From: Bacteroidota bacterium | Lineage (GTDB): Bacteria > Bacteroidota > Bacteroidia > Chitinophagales > Chitinophagaceae | Reading direction: 5' to 3' | Length of the DNA stretch: 19,006 bases | Assembly (NCBI GenBank): GCA_023386395.1 | Contig: JAEWJV010000644.1 | Location: forward strand, 1 to 19,006 | Shown: positions 6,391-14,709 of the stretch, piece after piece | Numbering within the stretch: the stretch's first letter is position 1 | Layout of the letters: every line of letters begins with the position of its first letter | The notes under the pieces: model-generated | What the model was told of the DNA's origin: nothing | What the model saw: only the letters and a program-made list of their open reading frames with translations | Database searches by the model: none | Program-made: the position numbers and the translations under genes

Positions 6391-6454
6391 AAGAGAAAAA
6401 TTTGTGAACATAACTAATTGAAGTATAGATACATAATTAAAAAGAGTAGGAGAT

Positions 6455-6472
6455 TTACTTTCCGATACAAAA
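6455..6472 (-). other. Candidate attachment site: conserved 3' end of mnmE
   Basis: The last six codons of mnmE read TTTTGTATCGGAAAGTAA on the minus strand (Phe-Cys-Ile-Gly-Lys-stop). This is the same gene segment used as attB by Salmonella genomic island 1, an insertion that regenerates the gene's end. Island DNA begins right after it. The second copy expected at the other end of the island is not in the window, so the exact crossover bases are not proven. Confidence 0.45.
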
Positions 6473-7828
6473 CTTACTAAATATATAATCCAACTGGTCT
6501 TCGTTTGTTATCTGGCCCGTTATTTCACCAAGATAATAGAGGCAGCGGCGAATGTCTAAAGCGATAAGATCGCCGGGAAGTTTATCATCCATTCCTTTTC
6601 GTATATCCGCTAATGCTTCACTTACTTTTTGCAGCGCTTCATAATGCCGTGCATTTGTTACAACTACATTTTCCGTTTCTATGCTTCCGGTTATAACTTC
6701 TTCAACCAGCCGTTTCTTTAAAAGATTTACATGTGTATGTTCTTTGGCAGAAATAAACAAAATATCAAGCTCGTCAAATTTTTTAATGATGTCATCAGCA
6801 TTCATTAGATCAAGCTTGTTGCCAATAAGCAGATAATTTTTACCGGCTGATATAAGCTGCTGCTGTTCATGCAGCAGGTTTTCTTTTGTTTCATGCGCAC
6901 AATCAAACATGTAAACCACAATATCTGCGTTGCGCATTTTTTCCAAACTTTTTTCAACACCGATCGTTTCAATTTCATTATCACTGGTTCTTATACCCGC
7001 CGTGTCAATCAGCCTGAATAAAATCCCTTCAATATTGATGATTTCTTCAATCGTATCTCTTGTAGTGCCGGCAATATCGCTTACAATAGCGCGGTTTTCA
7101 TTCAATAAAGTATTAAGCAATGTGGATTTGCCTGCATTGGGTTTGCCAATGATAGCAACCTGCACACCATTTCTAATAACATTACCCAGCTTAAATGACT
7201 GTAATAGATTGCCTGTTATTGTTGCTGCTTCTGAAATCAGTGCGTAGAATTGTGTGCGGTCTGCAAACTCCACATCCTCCTGCGAAAAATCAAGTTCCAG
7301 TTCTATTAACGCAGAAAATTTTAATAACTGTTCCCTTAAATTTTTAAGCACGCCGGAGAAACCGCCACGCATATTTTGCAGAGCTGTTTTCCTGCTGGCT
7401 TCTGTGTTGCTGGCAATTAAATCGGCTACGGCTTCTGCCTGTGCAAGATCAAGCTTGCCGTTTAAAAAAGCACGTTGTGTAAACTCGCCGGGCTTTGCCA
7501 GCCTTGCACCTTTTTCTATGCAGGCATCGAGTATTTTTTGCTGAATATAAGCTGAGCCATGGCAGGAAATCTCCACCACATTTTCGCCAGTGTAGGAGCG
7601 GGGGGCCTTGTATAATGAAACGACCACTTCATCAATAACAGCATCCTTATTTTTTAAAATGCCAACATGCAATGTATGTGAAGGTTGTTCAATAAGATTT
7701 TTATTTGGAAATAATGCGTCAGCGATTTCAATCGCTTTATTCCCGCTTAAACGAATAACGCCAATTGCACCAATGCCCTGCGGTGTTGCTATCGCTATAA
7801 TGGTATCATTCCAGTCATTTATATACAT
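6455..7828 (-). CDS. mnmE: tRNA modification GTPase MnmE (TrmE/ThdF)
   Basis: MnmE works with MnmG to install the carboxymethylaminomethyl (or aminomethyl) group on U34 of tRNAs reading two-codon boxes, using folate, GTP and potassium in the cytoplasm. The 457-residue protein has all parts: the N-terminal folate-binding domain with DTIIAIATPQGIGAIGVIRLSG, then the helical domain split by the G domain. The G domain shows the P-loop GKPNAGKST (about 228-236), GTTRD (254-258), DTAGIR (275-280) and NKLD near 340. The C-terminus ends in the catalytic FCIGK. I start at ATG 7828, which matches the family N-terminus; the frame also opens at a TTG three codons upstream. It has no operon partner here: the island lies downstream and the xylan cluster upstream. 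Length is normal (E. coli 454). Confidence 0.97.
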   Translation of the reverse strand: MYINDWNDTIIAIATPQGIGAIGVIRLSGNKAIEIADALFPNKNLIEQPSHTLHVGILKNKDAVIDEVVVSLYKAPRSYTGENVVEISCHGSAYIQQKILDACIEKGARLAKPGEFTQRAFLNGKLDLAQAEAVADLIASNTEASRKTALQNMRGGFSGVLKNLREQLLKFSALIELELDFSQEDVEFADRTQFYALISEAATITGNLLQSFKLGNVIRNGVQVAIIGKPNAGKSTLLNTLLNENRAIVSDIAGTTRDTIEEIINIEGILFRLIDTAGIRTSDNEIETIGVEKSLEKMRNADIVVYMFDCAHETKENLLHEQQQLISAGKNYLLIGNKLDLMNADDIIKKFDELDILFISAKEHTHVNLLKKRLVEEVITGSIETENVVVTNARHYEALQKVSEALADIRKGMDDKLPGDLIALDIRRCLYYLGEITGQITNEDQLDYIFSKFCIGK

Positions 7829-7937
7829 AGCTGTCAAAAATAAGCTGCAAAGTTGCAGTTAAATAAATATATGCAGGATTACAGCGCTGAACCTTGTGCC
7901 CTGTAAGCAGTTTACAAGTTCACGTGGGTTTGGCTTG

Positions 7938-7992
7938 TTCCTGCTGAAACAGGAAATTAAATAGCTTGTGAACTATAAATAAGACCGTCTTA
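7938..7992. other. Inverted repeats between the CE15 gene and mnmE
   Basis: In the 187-base gap 7829-8015 there are two compact inverted repeats: TTCCTG-ctgaaa-CAGGAA (7938-7955) and TAAGAC-c-GTCTTA (7980-7992), the latter 24 bases after the CE15 stop codon and followed on the minus strand by an AT-rich run. The second may act as a weak terminator of the xylan cluster. No promoter for mnmE could be assigned with confidence, and no other feature was seen in the gap. Confidence 0.3.
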
Positions 7993-8015
7993 AATAAATA
8001 TTATGAAAGCCTTAT

Positions 8016-9560
8016 TTACCGCGCTTGCTTTTCATATCCCAGCATCTCATTGGCCCACGGAATAAAATATTTAAAATTAGGCGCATCAGTATGACCGCCA
8101 TCATGCTGGCGCCAGGCAAGTTGTCCGTTTAATAAGCCAACATTAACAGGCGGCATATATTCTTTCATATAATCGTTGGAAACGCCGAGGTCTTCTGCGC
8201 CCAGTAATTTATAGGCAGTACCGGCAGCAATAATGGCTTTATAGCTGCCCCGATGATCAAGCCAGTTGGCATCGCCCTTTTCAGGAATACCATAACTCAA
8301 AAACATAGGCCGCAGCGCACACAGGGCAATTAATTCATGCGCGTCAACGGGCAAATCACAACCGGTCATTTTACCAAATTTGGATGCTTCCGTGCCATAC
8401 TTTAAAAAGTTGCCAGCCATCCAGTAAGATTCACCACCAGTAAGGCTTTCAACGGCTTCGCCATAATTGCGCCGCAATAAAGTAGCACCGCCTTTTCCGG
8501 GTGAACCCACTAATGCTGTTGCAAAACGCGGCTCAAACGCTAACGTAACCAGTGCTGCTTTTCCATATCTTGATACGCCTTCAATACCCACTTTTTTTGC
8601 ATCCACCAAACTGTCTGTTTCAAGATAATCCAATGCTCTTGCTGCGCCCCAGCTCCAGGCACGCAATGCACCCCAGTCATCGGGTTTACGCGGTTGCCCT
8701 TTATTCACCAAACCAATAATGCCTTTGGTTAAGCCATCACCGTTATCGGCCTGTATGCTGTTAGGATCTATTATACAATAACCCCAGCCTGCCGCCAGCA
8801 GTTGTTCTGTTGGCGGTGCGTCACCAACACGCGCCGGTGCAAAAAAATTGATACTGGTTTTTGTAATGGCTGTGTAAGCGGGATACTTATCAAAAACAGC
8901 TTTCACAGCAGGATTGGTTTTTATCATCAGGTCTTTAAAGGTTGCATTTAATATTTCCATATCATCATTAGATGGTTGCGCAGGCGCGGGAAAAGACGGC
9001 TGCCCAAACATCATCAGCACAGGCACCGGGCCTTTAACATTCATGGGAATTACGAGCATCATTTTAATATCAACATTCACCAATGGATAGGAGCTGTTAT
9101 CCACATGTCCGACTATTTGTTTGGCAACAACCGGTATAAAACCGGGGAATATAAATTCACGGTCGGTTACTTTAACTTCCCATTTCACTTCTAGAACATG
9201 CTTCGGAATTCTTCCATACACTTCACGTTCATAATCTTCTATAATCTCCGCACGGCGTGCTTTCCACATTTCAGGCGTTGTTACTTTTTTGCCATCTTTC
9301 ATGGTAAGTATATCCGGCAGTTGCGGGCAGGGATCTGCAAGCGTTGTATCGTAGTTGGCATGATTGGGCGCAGTTTCATTCCCGCTTGGGCCGGGCCTTA
9401 ATTGCGTAATGCCCAGTTGCTGCATCATATTTTCCTGGTTTTGCTGCGCTGTAAAATCCGATGGCTTTGGATAGGTAATACCGTTGATGGTGGTGTCTTG
9501 TGCAGCAGAAGTAACATATAAAAATGATGCTGTAATTGCGATGAGCAAAAGTTTATTCAT
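8016..9560 (-). CDS. CE15 glucuronoyl (methyl)esterase, secreted
   Basis: CE15 enzymes cleave the ester between 4-O-methyl-glucuronic acid side chains of xylan and lignin alcohols (or methyl esters). The 514-residue protein starts with a signal peptide (MNKLLLIAITASFLYVTSAAQ). It then has an N-terminal CE15 region (YEREVYGRIP at about 110-119; PVPVLMMFG at 178-186) and the serine-nucleophile elbow GVSRYGKAA with Ser330, followed by GSPGKGGA (352-359). The C-terminal catalytic His is in the WRQHDGGHTDAP segment (His486 or His490). The elbow has Val where many members have Cys (GCSR). It is the last gene of the xylan cluster, 72 bases after the SGNH-type esterase gene, and complements the GH115 alpha-glucuronidase upstream. 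The start gives a good signal peptide. Confidence 0.85.
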   Translation of the reverse strand: MNKLLLIAITASFLYVTSAAQDTTINGITYPKPSDFTAQQNQENMMQQLGITQLRPGPSGNETAPNHANYDTTLADPCPQLPDILTMKDGKKVTTPEMWKARRAEIIEDYEREVYGRIPKHVLEVKWEVKVTDREFIFPGFIPVVAKQIVGHVDNSSYPLVNVDIKMMLVIPMNVKGPVPVLMMFGQPSFPAPAQPSNDDMEILNATFKDLMIKTNPAVKAVFDKYPAYTAITKTSINFFAPARVGDAPPTEQLLAAGWGYCIIDPNSIQADNGDGLTKGIIGLVNKGQPRKPDDWGALRAWSWGAARALDYLETDSLVDAKKVGIEGVSRYGKAALVTLAFEPRFATALVGSPGKGGATLLRRNYGEAVESLTGGESYWMAGNFLKYGTEASKFGKMTGCDLPVDAHELIALCALRPMFLSYGIPEKGDANWLDHRGSYKAIIAAGTAYKLLGAEDLGVSNDYMKEYMPPVNVGLLNGQLAWRQHDGGHTDAPNFKYFIPWANEMLGYEKQAR

Positions 9561-9587
9561 TGTTGAGTGTTTTTTTAGTTTTTGCAG

Positions 9588-9615
9588 ACTGGTTCAGTCT
9601 TAAGACTGAACCGGT
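9588..9615. repeat. Intergenic palindrome, copy 1 (after the sialate O-acetylesterase-like gene)
   Basis: A 28-base palindrome with one mismatch is centred on GTCTTAAGAC, with outer arms ACTGGTTCAG and CTGAACCGGT. It lies 17 bases after the stop codon of the 9633-11558 gene and 27 bases before the CE15 start. The same core recurs at 11649-11681. There is no U-run on the minus-strand transcript, so it is more likely an mRNA-stabilising or processing hairpin, or a small repeat family, than a terminator. Confidence 0.75.
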
Positions 9616-9632
9616 TTAATTATCCTGTCCTC

Positions 9633-11558
9633 TCAGGGTATGGGGGTTTCAAACGGCGCTGCCGGTAATCCTTCCTTATTAATTAAGTTGGGATTAACAG
9701 GATCGTCAGCCCAGGCATAACGCACATATTTTGGATTGGGCACTTCATCGCTTGATACAACAATTGTATTGCCTTCAATTTTCGCATTTGCCCAAACAAA
9801 TTTTTTGTCATCACCGGCAACAGCAAATTCAGCAGGCGCTTCGCCATCACTTGTTGACAAACCACTTCCTGTATTTATAAATGAAAGAATAATCTTATTT
9901 CCATCAATCATTTGCGATTGATACGTTGGGCCTGAATAAACAATATTCTCTCCATACGCAATTTTTTCAGCGGATAAAGCAAGCCTGTCGCCAACAGGTT
10001 TCTTCCTGTCCGGATGAATATCATTCCATTCACCCAAATCAATGGCAACCACCATCGCCGTGTTTGGAATTGATAATGATTTTGCCTGCGCCGCCCTGAA
10101 GGCAGCCCAATTGCTTTCGGATGGCTGATAATTATAATCCATAAAACCGGGAAGCTGTACAAACAAAAACGGCAGGCCACCCTGTTGCCATTTGCTGCGC
10201 CAGTCGTTGATCATGGCAGGTTGCAGCTTTGCGTATTCATCAAACCTGCCTGTATTGCTTTCACCCTGGTACCATACAAAACCTTTGATAGCGTAATTAA
10301 CCAATGGTGCTATCATGGAATTGTATAAAGCTGCTGGTTGATTTTGCAAAGCAATAGCTGGTGTAAACGCGCCATTTTTACGGCGCACATTTACAGCGCC
10401 AATTTTATATTTCCAGTAACCTGTAAGATCAACAGTATCATTGCCTGCTATTAACTGGTAAGGTTTATCAGGCACAAAACCGCCTTTGCCAAAATTGTTG
10501 GTAACGCGAACAGCAAATAAATTTTTGCCTGCTTTTAAAACGCCATCCGGAATTGAATAACGGCGTTGCGGGTACATATAACCGGTGCTGCCAACTTTTG
10601 TTCCGTTAATATATAATTCATCTGCATCTACAATTCTTCCTAAAAAAACTTTTGCCTGTGCATTGGCCATTGATGCAGGCACATCAATTTCTCTTCTGTA
10701 CCAAACAGTGCCATCTAAATCTTTCACGCCCTGGTCTTCCCAATAACCGGGAATAACTATGGTGCGCCATTGTTTTGGAGTATATGATGGGTCATACCAT
10801 TTTTCATTTATGCCTTTATCTTCCGGCCTGGGCATTGATTGCATGGCAGCAAATGCCTTGCGGTTGGTTTCGTTAATATAACCCGTGTCTTTATTTTTTT
10901 CAACTGTTGTAAGAATGTTTGGGAAATTCTTCAACGCATCTTCACTCATCATCGATTCAATGGGAATGCCGCCCCAGCTTGCATTGATAATACCAATGGG
11001 AACATGGTATTTTTCATACAAAGCTTTAGCAAAGAAATATGCTACTGCCGAAAATTGCTGCACATCCGTAGAGTTGGCCCATTTCCATGAACCAAACGAT
11101 AAATCATTTTGTGGCGCTTGTAAATTGGTTGTATTGGGTACCCAGAATTGCCTTATCTCAGGATTATTTGCATTGGCAATTTCATCCGCATAACGAATGC
11201 CATGCAAGATCATTTGGTGCACCATATTTGACTGGCCTGCACATAACCAAACATCACCAATCAATATATCATGCAACGTAATTTTATTTTTACCGGATAT
11301 ATCCATCGAATAAGGCCCACCCGCTTTCACAGGCGCTAACTGCACCGCCCATTTACCATTATCAGCAGTTGTTGTTTTATAGGTTTTGCCGTTGAATTTT
11401 ACACTTACTTTTTCGCCTTTTGATGCCCATCCCCATATATTTATTTTGGCATCGCGTTGCAATATCATGCTGTCTCTTATCAGTTTCGGAAGCTTTATTT
11501 GTGCGTTGACAATACTGCTTGCAAACAGGCAAAAACAAAATATAATTAGTTTATTCAT
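9633..11558 (-). CDS. Sialate O-acetylesterase / CE20-like acetylxylan esterase with inserted GH2-like domain
   Basis: An SGNH-type carbohydrate esterase of 641 residues that likely removes acetyl groups from xylan or its oligosaccharides in the periplasm. I start at ATG 11558 because it gives a clean signal peptide (MNKLIIFCFCLFASSIVNAQ); the frame extends ten codons further upstream without one. Motifs, counted from this start: the nucleophile block DVWLCAGQSNM (Ser110), the WYQGESN block of this family, and the Asp/His block WNDIHPDRK (Asp513, His515). Between them is a beta-sandwich resembling a GH2 sugar-binding domain (VWYRREIDVP...ELYINGTKVGS...AVRVTNNFG). This inserted-domain layout is known in sialate O-acetylesterase-like proteins and in the CE20 acetylxylan esterases. 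Context (xylan cluster) favours acetylxylan or acetylated glucuronoxylan as substrate over sialic acid. Confidence 0.85.
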   Translation of the reverse strand: MNKLIIFCFCLFASSIVNAQIKLPKLIRDSMILQRDAKINIWGWASKGEKVSVKFNGKTYKTTTADNGKWAVQLAPVKAGGPYSMDISGKNKITLHDILIGDVWLCAGQSNMVHQMILHGIRYADEIANANNPEIRQFWVPNTTNLQAPQNDLSFGSWKWANSTDVQQFSAVAYFFAKALYEKYHVPIGIINASWGGIPIESMMSEDALKNFPNILTTVEKNKDTGYINETNRKAFAAMQSMPRPEDKGINEKWYDPSYTPKQWRTIVIPGYWEDQGVKDLDGTVWYRREIDVPASMANAQAKVFLGRIVDADELYINGTKVGSTGYMYPQRRYSIPDGVLKAGKNLFAVRVTNNFGKGGFVPDKPYQLIAGNDTVDLTGYWKYKIGAVNVRRKNGAFTPAIALQNQPAALYNSMIAPLVNYAIKGFVWYQGESNTGRFDEYAKLQPAMINDWRSKWQQGGLPFLFVQLPGFMDYNYQPSESNWAAFRAAQAKSLSIPNTAMVVAIDLGEWNDIHPDRKKPVGDRLALSAEKIAYGENIVYSGPTYQSQMIDGNKIILSFINTGSGLSTSDGEAPAEFAVAGDDKKFVWANAKIEGNTIVVSSDEVPNPKYVRYAWADDPVNPNLINKEGLPAAPFETPIP

Positions 11559-11648
11559 TCGTGCATATTTAGTTTTCAGATGTCTCATATTTTATAAGCA
11601 GGCTTCGTTTAATTTTTTATGTTGCAGGCATTTGTATTGCAGTGTTGA

Positions 11649-11681
11649 AGACTGGTTCAGCCTAAAAGACTGAACCAGTCT
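11649..11681. repeat. Intergenic palindrome, copy 2 (after the CE1-like esterase gene)
   Basis: Perfect 12-base arms AGACTGGTTCAG (11649-11660) and CTGAACCAGTCT (11670-11681) around a 9-base loop, starting nine bases after the stop codon of the 11691-12776 gene. It shares the GGTTCAG...CTGAACC core, orientation and post-stop position with the palindrome at 9588-9615. The remaining bases of 11559-11690 show nothing else recognisable. Confidence 0.8.
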
Positions 11682-11690
11682 GTATGGCGC

Positions 11691-12776
11691 TTATTCAGTT
11701 TTCTTCACAAATTCACCTGAACCATATTGGTCCAAATGAAAGCCTGAAATATTGCCTTTATCATCTTTTGCAAAATGTATTTTCAAAAAAGCTGAAGTCA
11801 TATAAAAATCGGTTTCAGATGCTGCCAGCAATTTGAATGTATTATTGGCAACAGTTGCAGTGAGCGAACCGTTTTCCGGTTTTACATGTATGATTGTACC
11901 ATCATTCATTTTATAACTGCCAGCATATTGCTGCAGTATCTCTGATGATAATTGCAGCGAAGGCCTCTTGAAAACAAATTGTAGCCCTCTTGCATAACCT
12001 TCGCCTTTTGTGCCCGAATGGCCTGTGTTTTCCAACACCCTGCTTTCAATTTGCAGGTTTGAATAATGACGATCATTTAAAAATGACGTTAGTTTTTCAA
12101 AGCCCGGTACACTTGTTTCAACACCGCCAACACACATAAATAATTTTGCTGAAGGATTAGATGCATTAGCATGATATTGTTCTTCATATTTATTTAGTAT
12201 ATTATTGTCCCACATAAATGCAGGGCTTGCTGCTACATAACGGTTAAACATATCCGGATGTGTAAACAATGTGTACATGGTAAACAAGCCACCGAGCGAA
12301 CAACCAACCAATGTTTTATCATTTGTATCAACGCGGTAATTACTTTCAATAAGCGGGAACACTTCTTTTTTTATAACAGATAAAAATTTGTCAGCGCCGC
12401 CGCTTTGGGTCAGGCGTTTTTCATTGGTTGGCGTATAATCCCTGGAACGTAAACTATCAGGATTTGGATGATTGCCGCCCCAGGTGATGCCAACAATAAT
12501 CAGTGCGGGTATAAAGCCGTCATAATATTGCTGGCCATATAATGCGGTTAACAACGGAAAATCCCATTGCGATTCCATGAGGTAAACAACCGGGTATTTT
12601 TTATCACTCTTATCATAGCCTGAAGGCAATGAAATTTGTAAAACATATTCCTGCCCGTTCACAATTGCTGAGGTAAACTTTTTTGTTTGCGAACCGGAAA
12701 TTGTTACTTCAGTTGACTGGCTAAACAGGGTTGAAGCAGGCAGCAGGATTATTAATGCGAGGAAAACCTTTTTCAT
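11691..12776 (-). CDS. CE1-like alpha/beta-hydrolase esterase (esterase D family), secreted
   Basis: A 361-residue secreted esterase with signal peptide MKKVFLALIILLPASTLFSQ and a PF00756-type alpha/beta-hydrolase domain (about 25-270). The nucleophile elbow is VGCSLGGLF (Ser160) and the catalytic His is probably His253 in ENTGHSGTKGEG; the acid may be in GGVETSVPG (about 217-225). The last 90 residues form a small beta domain (QQYAGSYKMNDGTIIHVK...) resembling the DUF3471-type domains that follow esterase domains. Relatives include feruloyl and acetylxylan esterases (CE1) and siderophore esterases such as Fes/IroE; the neighbours make a feruloyl or acetyl ester of xylan the likely substrate. 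It follows the cupin gene by 17 bases, so they are co-transcribed. Confidence 0.83.
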   Translation of the reverse strand: MKKVFLALIILLPASTLFSQSTEVTISGSQTKKFTSAIVNGQEYVLQISLPSGYDKSDKKYPVVYLMESQWDFPLLTALYGQQYYDGFIPALIIVGITWGGNHPNPDSLRSRDYTPTNEKRLTQSGGADKFLSVIKKEVFPLIESNYRVDTNDKTLVGCSLGGLFTMYTLFTHPDMFNRYVAASPAFMWDNNILNKYEEQYHANASNPSAKLFMCVGGVETSVPGFEKLTSFLNDRHYSNLQIESRVLENTGHSGTKGEGYARGLQFVFKRPSLQLSSEILQQYAGSYKMNDGTIIHVKPENGSLTATVANNTFKLLAASETDFYMTSAFLKIHFAKDDKGNISGFHLDQYGSGEFVKKTE

Positions 12777-12793
12777 ATTTTAATTACGATTTT

Positions 12794-13555
12794 TTATTGA
12801 AACTGAAATGCGAAATACATGCAGTCATTATTATCATTATTGCGGATAGCATGCGGCACATTGGAAGGCAAATAATAAACATCGCCGGCATTTCCTTTGT
12901 AAAAATTATTGCCTATCTGCATTTCCGTATGCCCTTCTAACATCACTACAATTTCTGCTGCACGGTGTGTATGCGGTTCATGGCTTTTTAAGCCTTGTTT
13001 TAATGTGCTGGCATGTATTTCAAAATGCTGCAGCATGACGGTTGGCCGGTCGAGAAACCTGCGGATGCCGCCTTTATCATGTGCGGTAAAGGCAATATCA
13101 TCCCATTTAACTACTGCAGATTCTCCTGCATTGGCACCTTTTTGCTTATTCACAGATTTTTTAGAAGTATAAGTCATTGCATAAAATTCGCAGGACATAG
13201 TATTGGTGTTTTGCAATACATAATTTTCGCCGGGCATAATAAGTGCAATGCTTCCTTTATCCAGAACCCATGATGAATCTTTCATGCTTAATAACAATGT
13301 TCCCAATTTCACAATGAGTAAACATTCACCTGATGCATGCCGTAGCTGTATTTTCTTATTGCCTGAAATGATACAGGAAGCCATCTTCACTTCAGATAAA
13401 TCGTAAGTGCTGCCTTTGAATAAAATGGCATCAGCTATATTATCTTTTATAGGAGCGGGTTTTTGATATGCATAAACTTTCCCGGCAATACTATCGTTCT
13501 GTGCAACAAGTGCAAGCGGCATAAGGAAGGTAAATATGGCAAACATCTCTTTCAT
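12794..13555 (-). CDS. Secreted two-domain cupin protein
   Basis: A 253-residue protein with signal peptide MKEMFAIFTFLMPLALVAQN and two cupin barrels. The second keeps a metal site: His195 and His197 in EPHTHRAAEI, Glu201, and His235 in PSNVPHAIRN. The first (about 45-130) lacks the histidines and is probably structural. Bicupins include (S)-ureidoglycine aminohydrolase, and single cupins include KdgF, which opens unsaturated uronate rings. In a cluster that frees glucuronate from xylan, a metal-dependent role on an uronate or aldose is plausible but unproven. It sits between the GH43 gene (59-base gap) and the CE1-like esterase gene (17-base gap), in the same direction. Confidence 0.75.
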   Translation of the reverse strand: MKEMFAIFTFLMPLALVAQNDSIAGKVYAYQKPAPIKDNIADAILFKGSTYDLSEVKMASCIISGNKKIQLRHASGECLLIVKLGTLLLSMKDSSWVLDKGSIALIMPGENYVLQNTNTMSCEFYAMTYTSKKSVNKQKGANAGESAVVKWDDIAFTAHDKGGIRRFLDRPTVMLQHFEIHASTLKQGLKSHEPHTHRAAEIVVMLEGHTEMQIGNNFYKGNAGDVYYLPSNVPHAIRNNDNNDCMYFAFQFQ

Positions 13556-13614
13556 AAATAATGTGTTTAACTTGTTTCATTTAAACCAGCCTGCACTAAG
13601 TGAAGCTTCCTGAA

Positions 13615-14667
13615 TTATACCAATGCTTTTAAATCGCCATAAGGTTTTATTGTTTTTATAAACCCATTCTCATCATATTCAATTTTTGTAACCTTTATGC
13701 TGCGCAGATGCGTTATGCCTTTGCTTAAACTGCTGTCGTGATAAAACAAATACCATTCGCCATTAAATTCAACAATTGAGTGATGCGATGTCCAGCCGAC
13801 AACAGGTTCTAAAATCCTGCCTGCGTACGTAAACGGCCCGTAAGGATTATCGCCAATGGCATAACAGATAAAGTGCGTATCGCCGGTGGAATAAGAGAAA
13901 TAATATTTGCCGTTATACTTATGCATCCATGATGCTTCAAAGAAGCGGCGGTCATTATCGCCCTGCAATAAAGGATTACCATTTTCATCAATAATAGCAA
14001 CATCTTTCGGTGCTTCTGCAAACTCTGATAAATCATCCGTAAGCCTTGCAATTTTTGCGCACAATGCAGGCTCATCATCTTTTGGTAAATGTGCTGTTGG
14101 ACTTTCCGGTTGTGCCGCATTGAAGCTGCCGCTGCGCCAGCGTTGCAGTTGCCCGCCCCAGATGCCGCCGAAATACATGTAATAGCCGCCATCGTCATCT
14201 TTAAATACAGCGGGATCTATTGAAAAACTTTCTTTGATCGCTTCGGGCTGCGGTGTGAACGGGCCTGTTGGTGAATCGCTGACAGCTACGCCAATTTTGA
14301 ATATGCCTTTATGATCTTTTGCGGGAAAGAAGAGATAGTATTTACCATCTTTTTCATTGGCATCGGGTGCCCACATTTGTTTTTCTGCCCAGGGCACATC
14401 GTTTACATGCAAGGCAACGCCATTGTCTATGGCCTCGCCGGTTGGTGAATCCATTGAAATGACATGATAATCTTCCATGGCAAAATGACTGCCGAGGTCA
14501 TCAAAGGCTTCGCCGGCATCCACATCATGTGATGGATAGATATAAATTTTTCCATTGAATACATGTGCCGACGGATCGGCGGTGTAAATGTGTTTGATCA
14601 AAGGCTGCGCAACGGCTTTGCTGTTAAGCTCTTCAAAATCGATATGTGTTATACTTTCTTCAGGCAT
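13615..14667 (-). CDS. GH43 beta-xylosidase / alpha-L-arabinofuranosidase, cytoplasmic
   Basis: A 350-residue five-bladed beta-propeller glycosidase without signal peptide, so it acts on imported xylo- or arabinoxylo-oligosaccharides. The three GH43 catalytic acids are visible: Asp31 in YTADPSAHVFNGK (base), Asp151 in SIDPAVFKDDDG (pKa modulator) and Glu244 in RFFEASWMHKYNGKYY (acid). Other family signatures are MWAPDANEKDGKYYLFF (98-114) and HHSIVEFNGEWYLFYHD. The frame stays open upstream of ATG 14667 without another ATG, so this start is kept. It follows the GPH symporter gene after a 430-base gap, matching an import-then-hydrolyse pair. Whether it prefers xylose or arabinose cannot be told by eye. 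Confidence 0.92.
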   Translation of the reverse strand: MPEESITHIDFEELNSKAVAQPLIKHIYTADPSAHVFNGKIYIYPSHDVDAGEAFDDLGSHFAMEDYHVISMDSPTGEAIDNGVALHVNDVPWAEKQMWAPDANEKDGKYYLFFPAKDHKGIFKIGVAVSDSPTGPFTPQPEAIKESFSIDPAVFKDDDGGYYMYFGGIWGGQLQRWRSGSFNAAQPESPTAHLPKDDEPALCAKIARLTDDLSEFAEAPKDVAIIDENGNPLLQGDNDRRFFEASWMHKYNGKYYFSYSTGDTHFICYAIGDNPYGPFTYAGRILEPVVGWTSHHSIVEFNGEWYLFYHDSSLSKGITHLRSIKVTKIEYDENGFIKTIKPYGDLKALV

Positions 14668-14682
14668 GGTGTTGGTTTTCTC

Positions 14683-14709
14683 AAGCTTCGGTTTTACCGG
14701 AAGCTTTTT
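14683..14709. other. Hairpin in the leader of the GH43 gene (terminator-like on the plus strand)
   Basis: AAGCTTC (14683-14689) pairs with GAAGCTT (14700-14706), extended inside by GGT/ACC around TTT with one bulged G. On the plus strand a T-run follows, so it has terminator form in that direction, but no plus-strand gene precedes it. On the minus-strand transcript it would be a leader hairpin ending 16 bases before the GH43 start. Confidence 0.45.

Larger units (their letters stand above)
1..6454. mobile_element. Integrated genomic island next to the mnmE 3' end (partial; far end outside window)
   Basis: The stretch from the mnmE stop codon to the left window edge has the make-up of a Bacteroidota integrative element. 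It holds a tyrosine integrase, a zinc-finger/HTH (excisionase-type) protein, repeat arrays at the mnmE-proximal end, two small HTH proteins, a VirE_N/DUF3987 primase-like protein, and cargo consisting of a broken XRE regulator and a DUF499 ATPase. The DNA is visibly more AT-rich than the xylan cluster to the right. No mobilisation (relaxase, MobB/C) or conjugation genes are seen between the integrase and the cargo, so it would be a non-conjugative island or one with such genes further left. The integrase end abuts the conserved 3' end of mnmE, which suggests that as the insertion site. I found no second copy of the mnmE tail in the window, so the other boundary must lie outside. Confidence 0.75.

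Noticed and set aside
1..6454. Second copy of the mnmE 3' end marking the other island boundary
   Set aside because: Searched by eye for TTTCCGATAC-like strings and found none, so the boundary must lie beyond the left edge.
7829..7837. TTG start for mnmE three codons before the ATG
   Set aside because: The ATG at 7828 gives the usual MnmE N-terminus; TTG is not needed and there is no ribosome-binding signal favouring it. A TAnnTTTG-like string overlapping it has no matching -33 box.
9588..9615. Intrinsic terminator at the palindrome
   Set aside because: No U-run follows on the minus-strand transcript and the downstream CE15 gene is close and co-directional.
11559..11588. Ten extra N-terminal codons on the sialate O-acetylesterase-like gene
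   Set aside because: They would place charged residues before a good signal peptide; the internal ATG gives a standard one.
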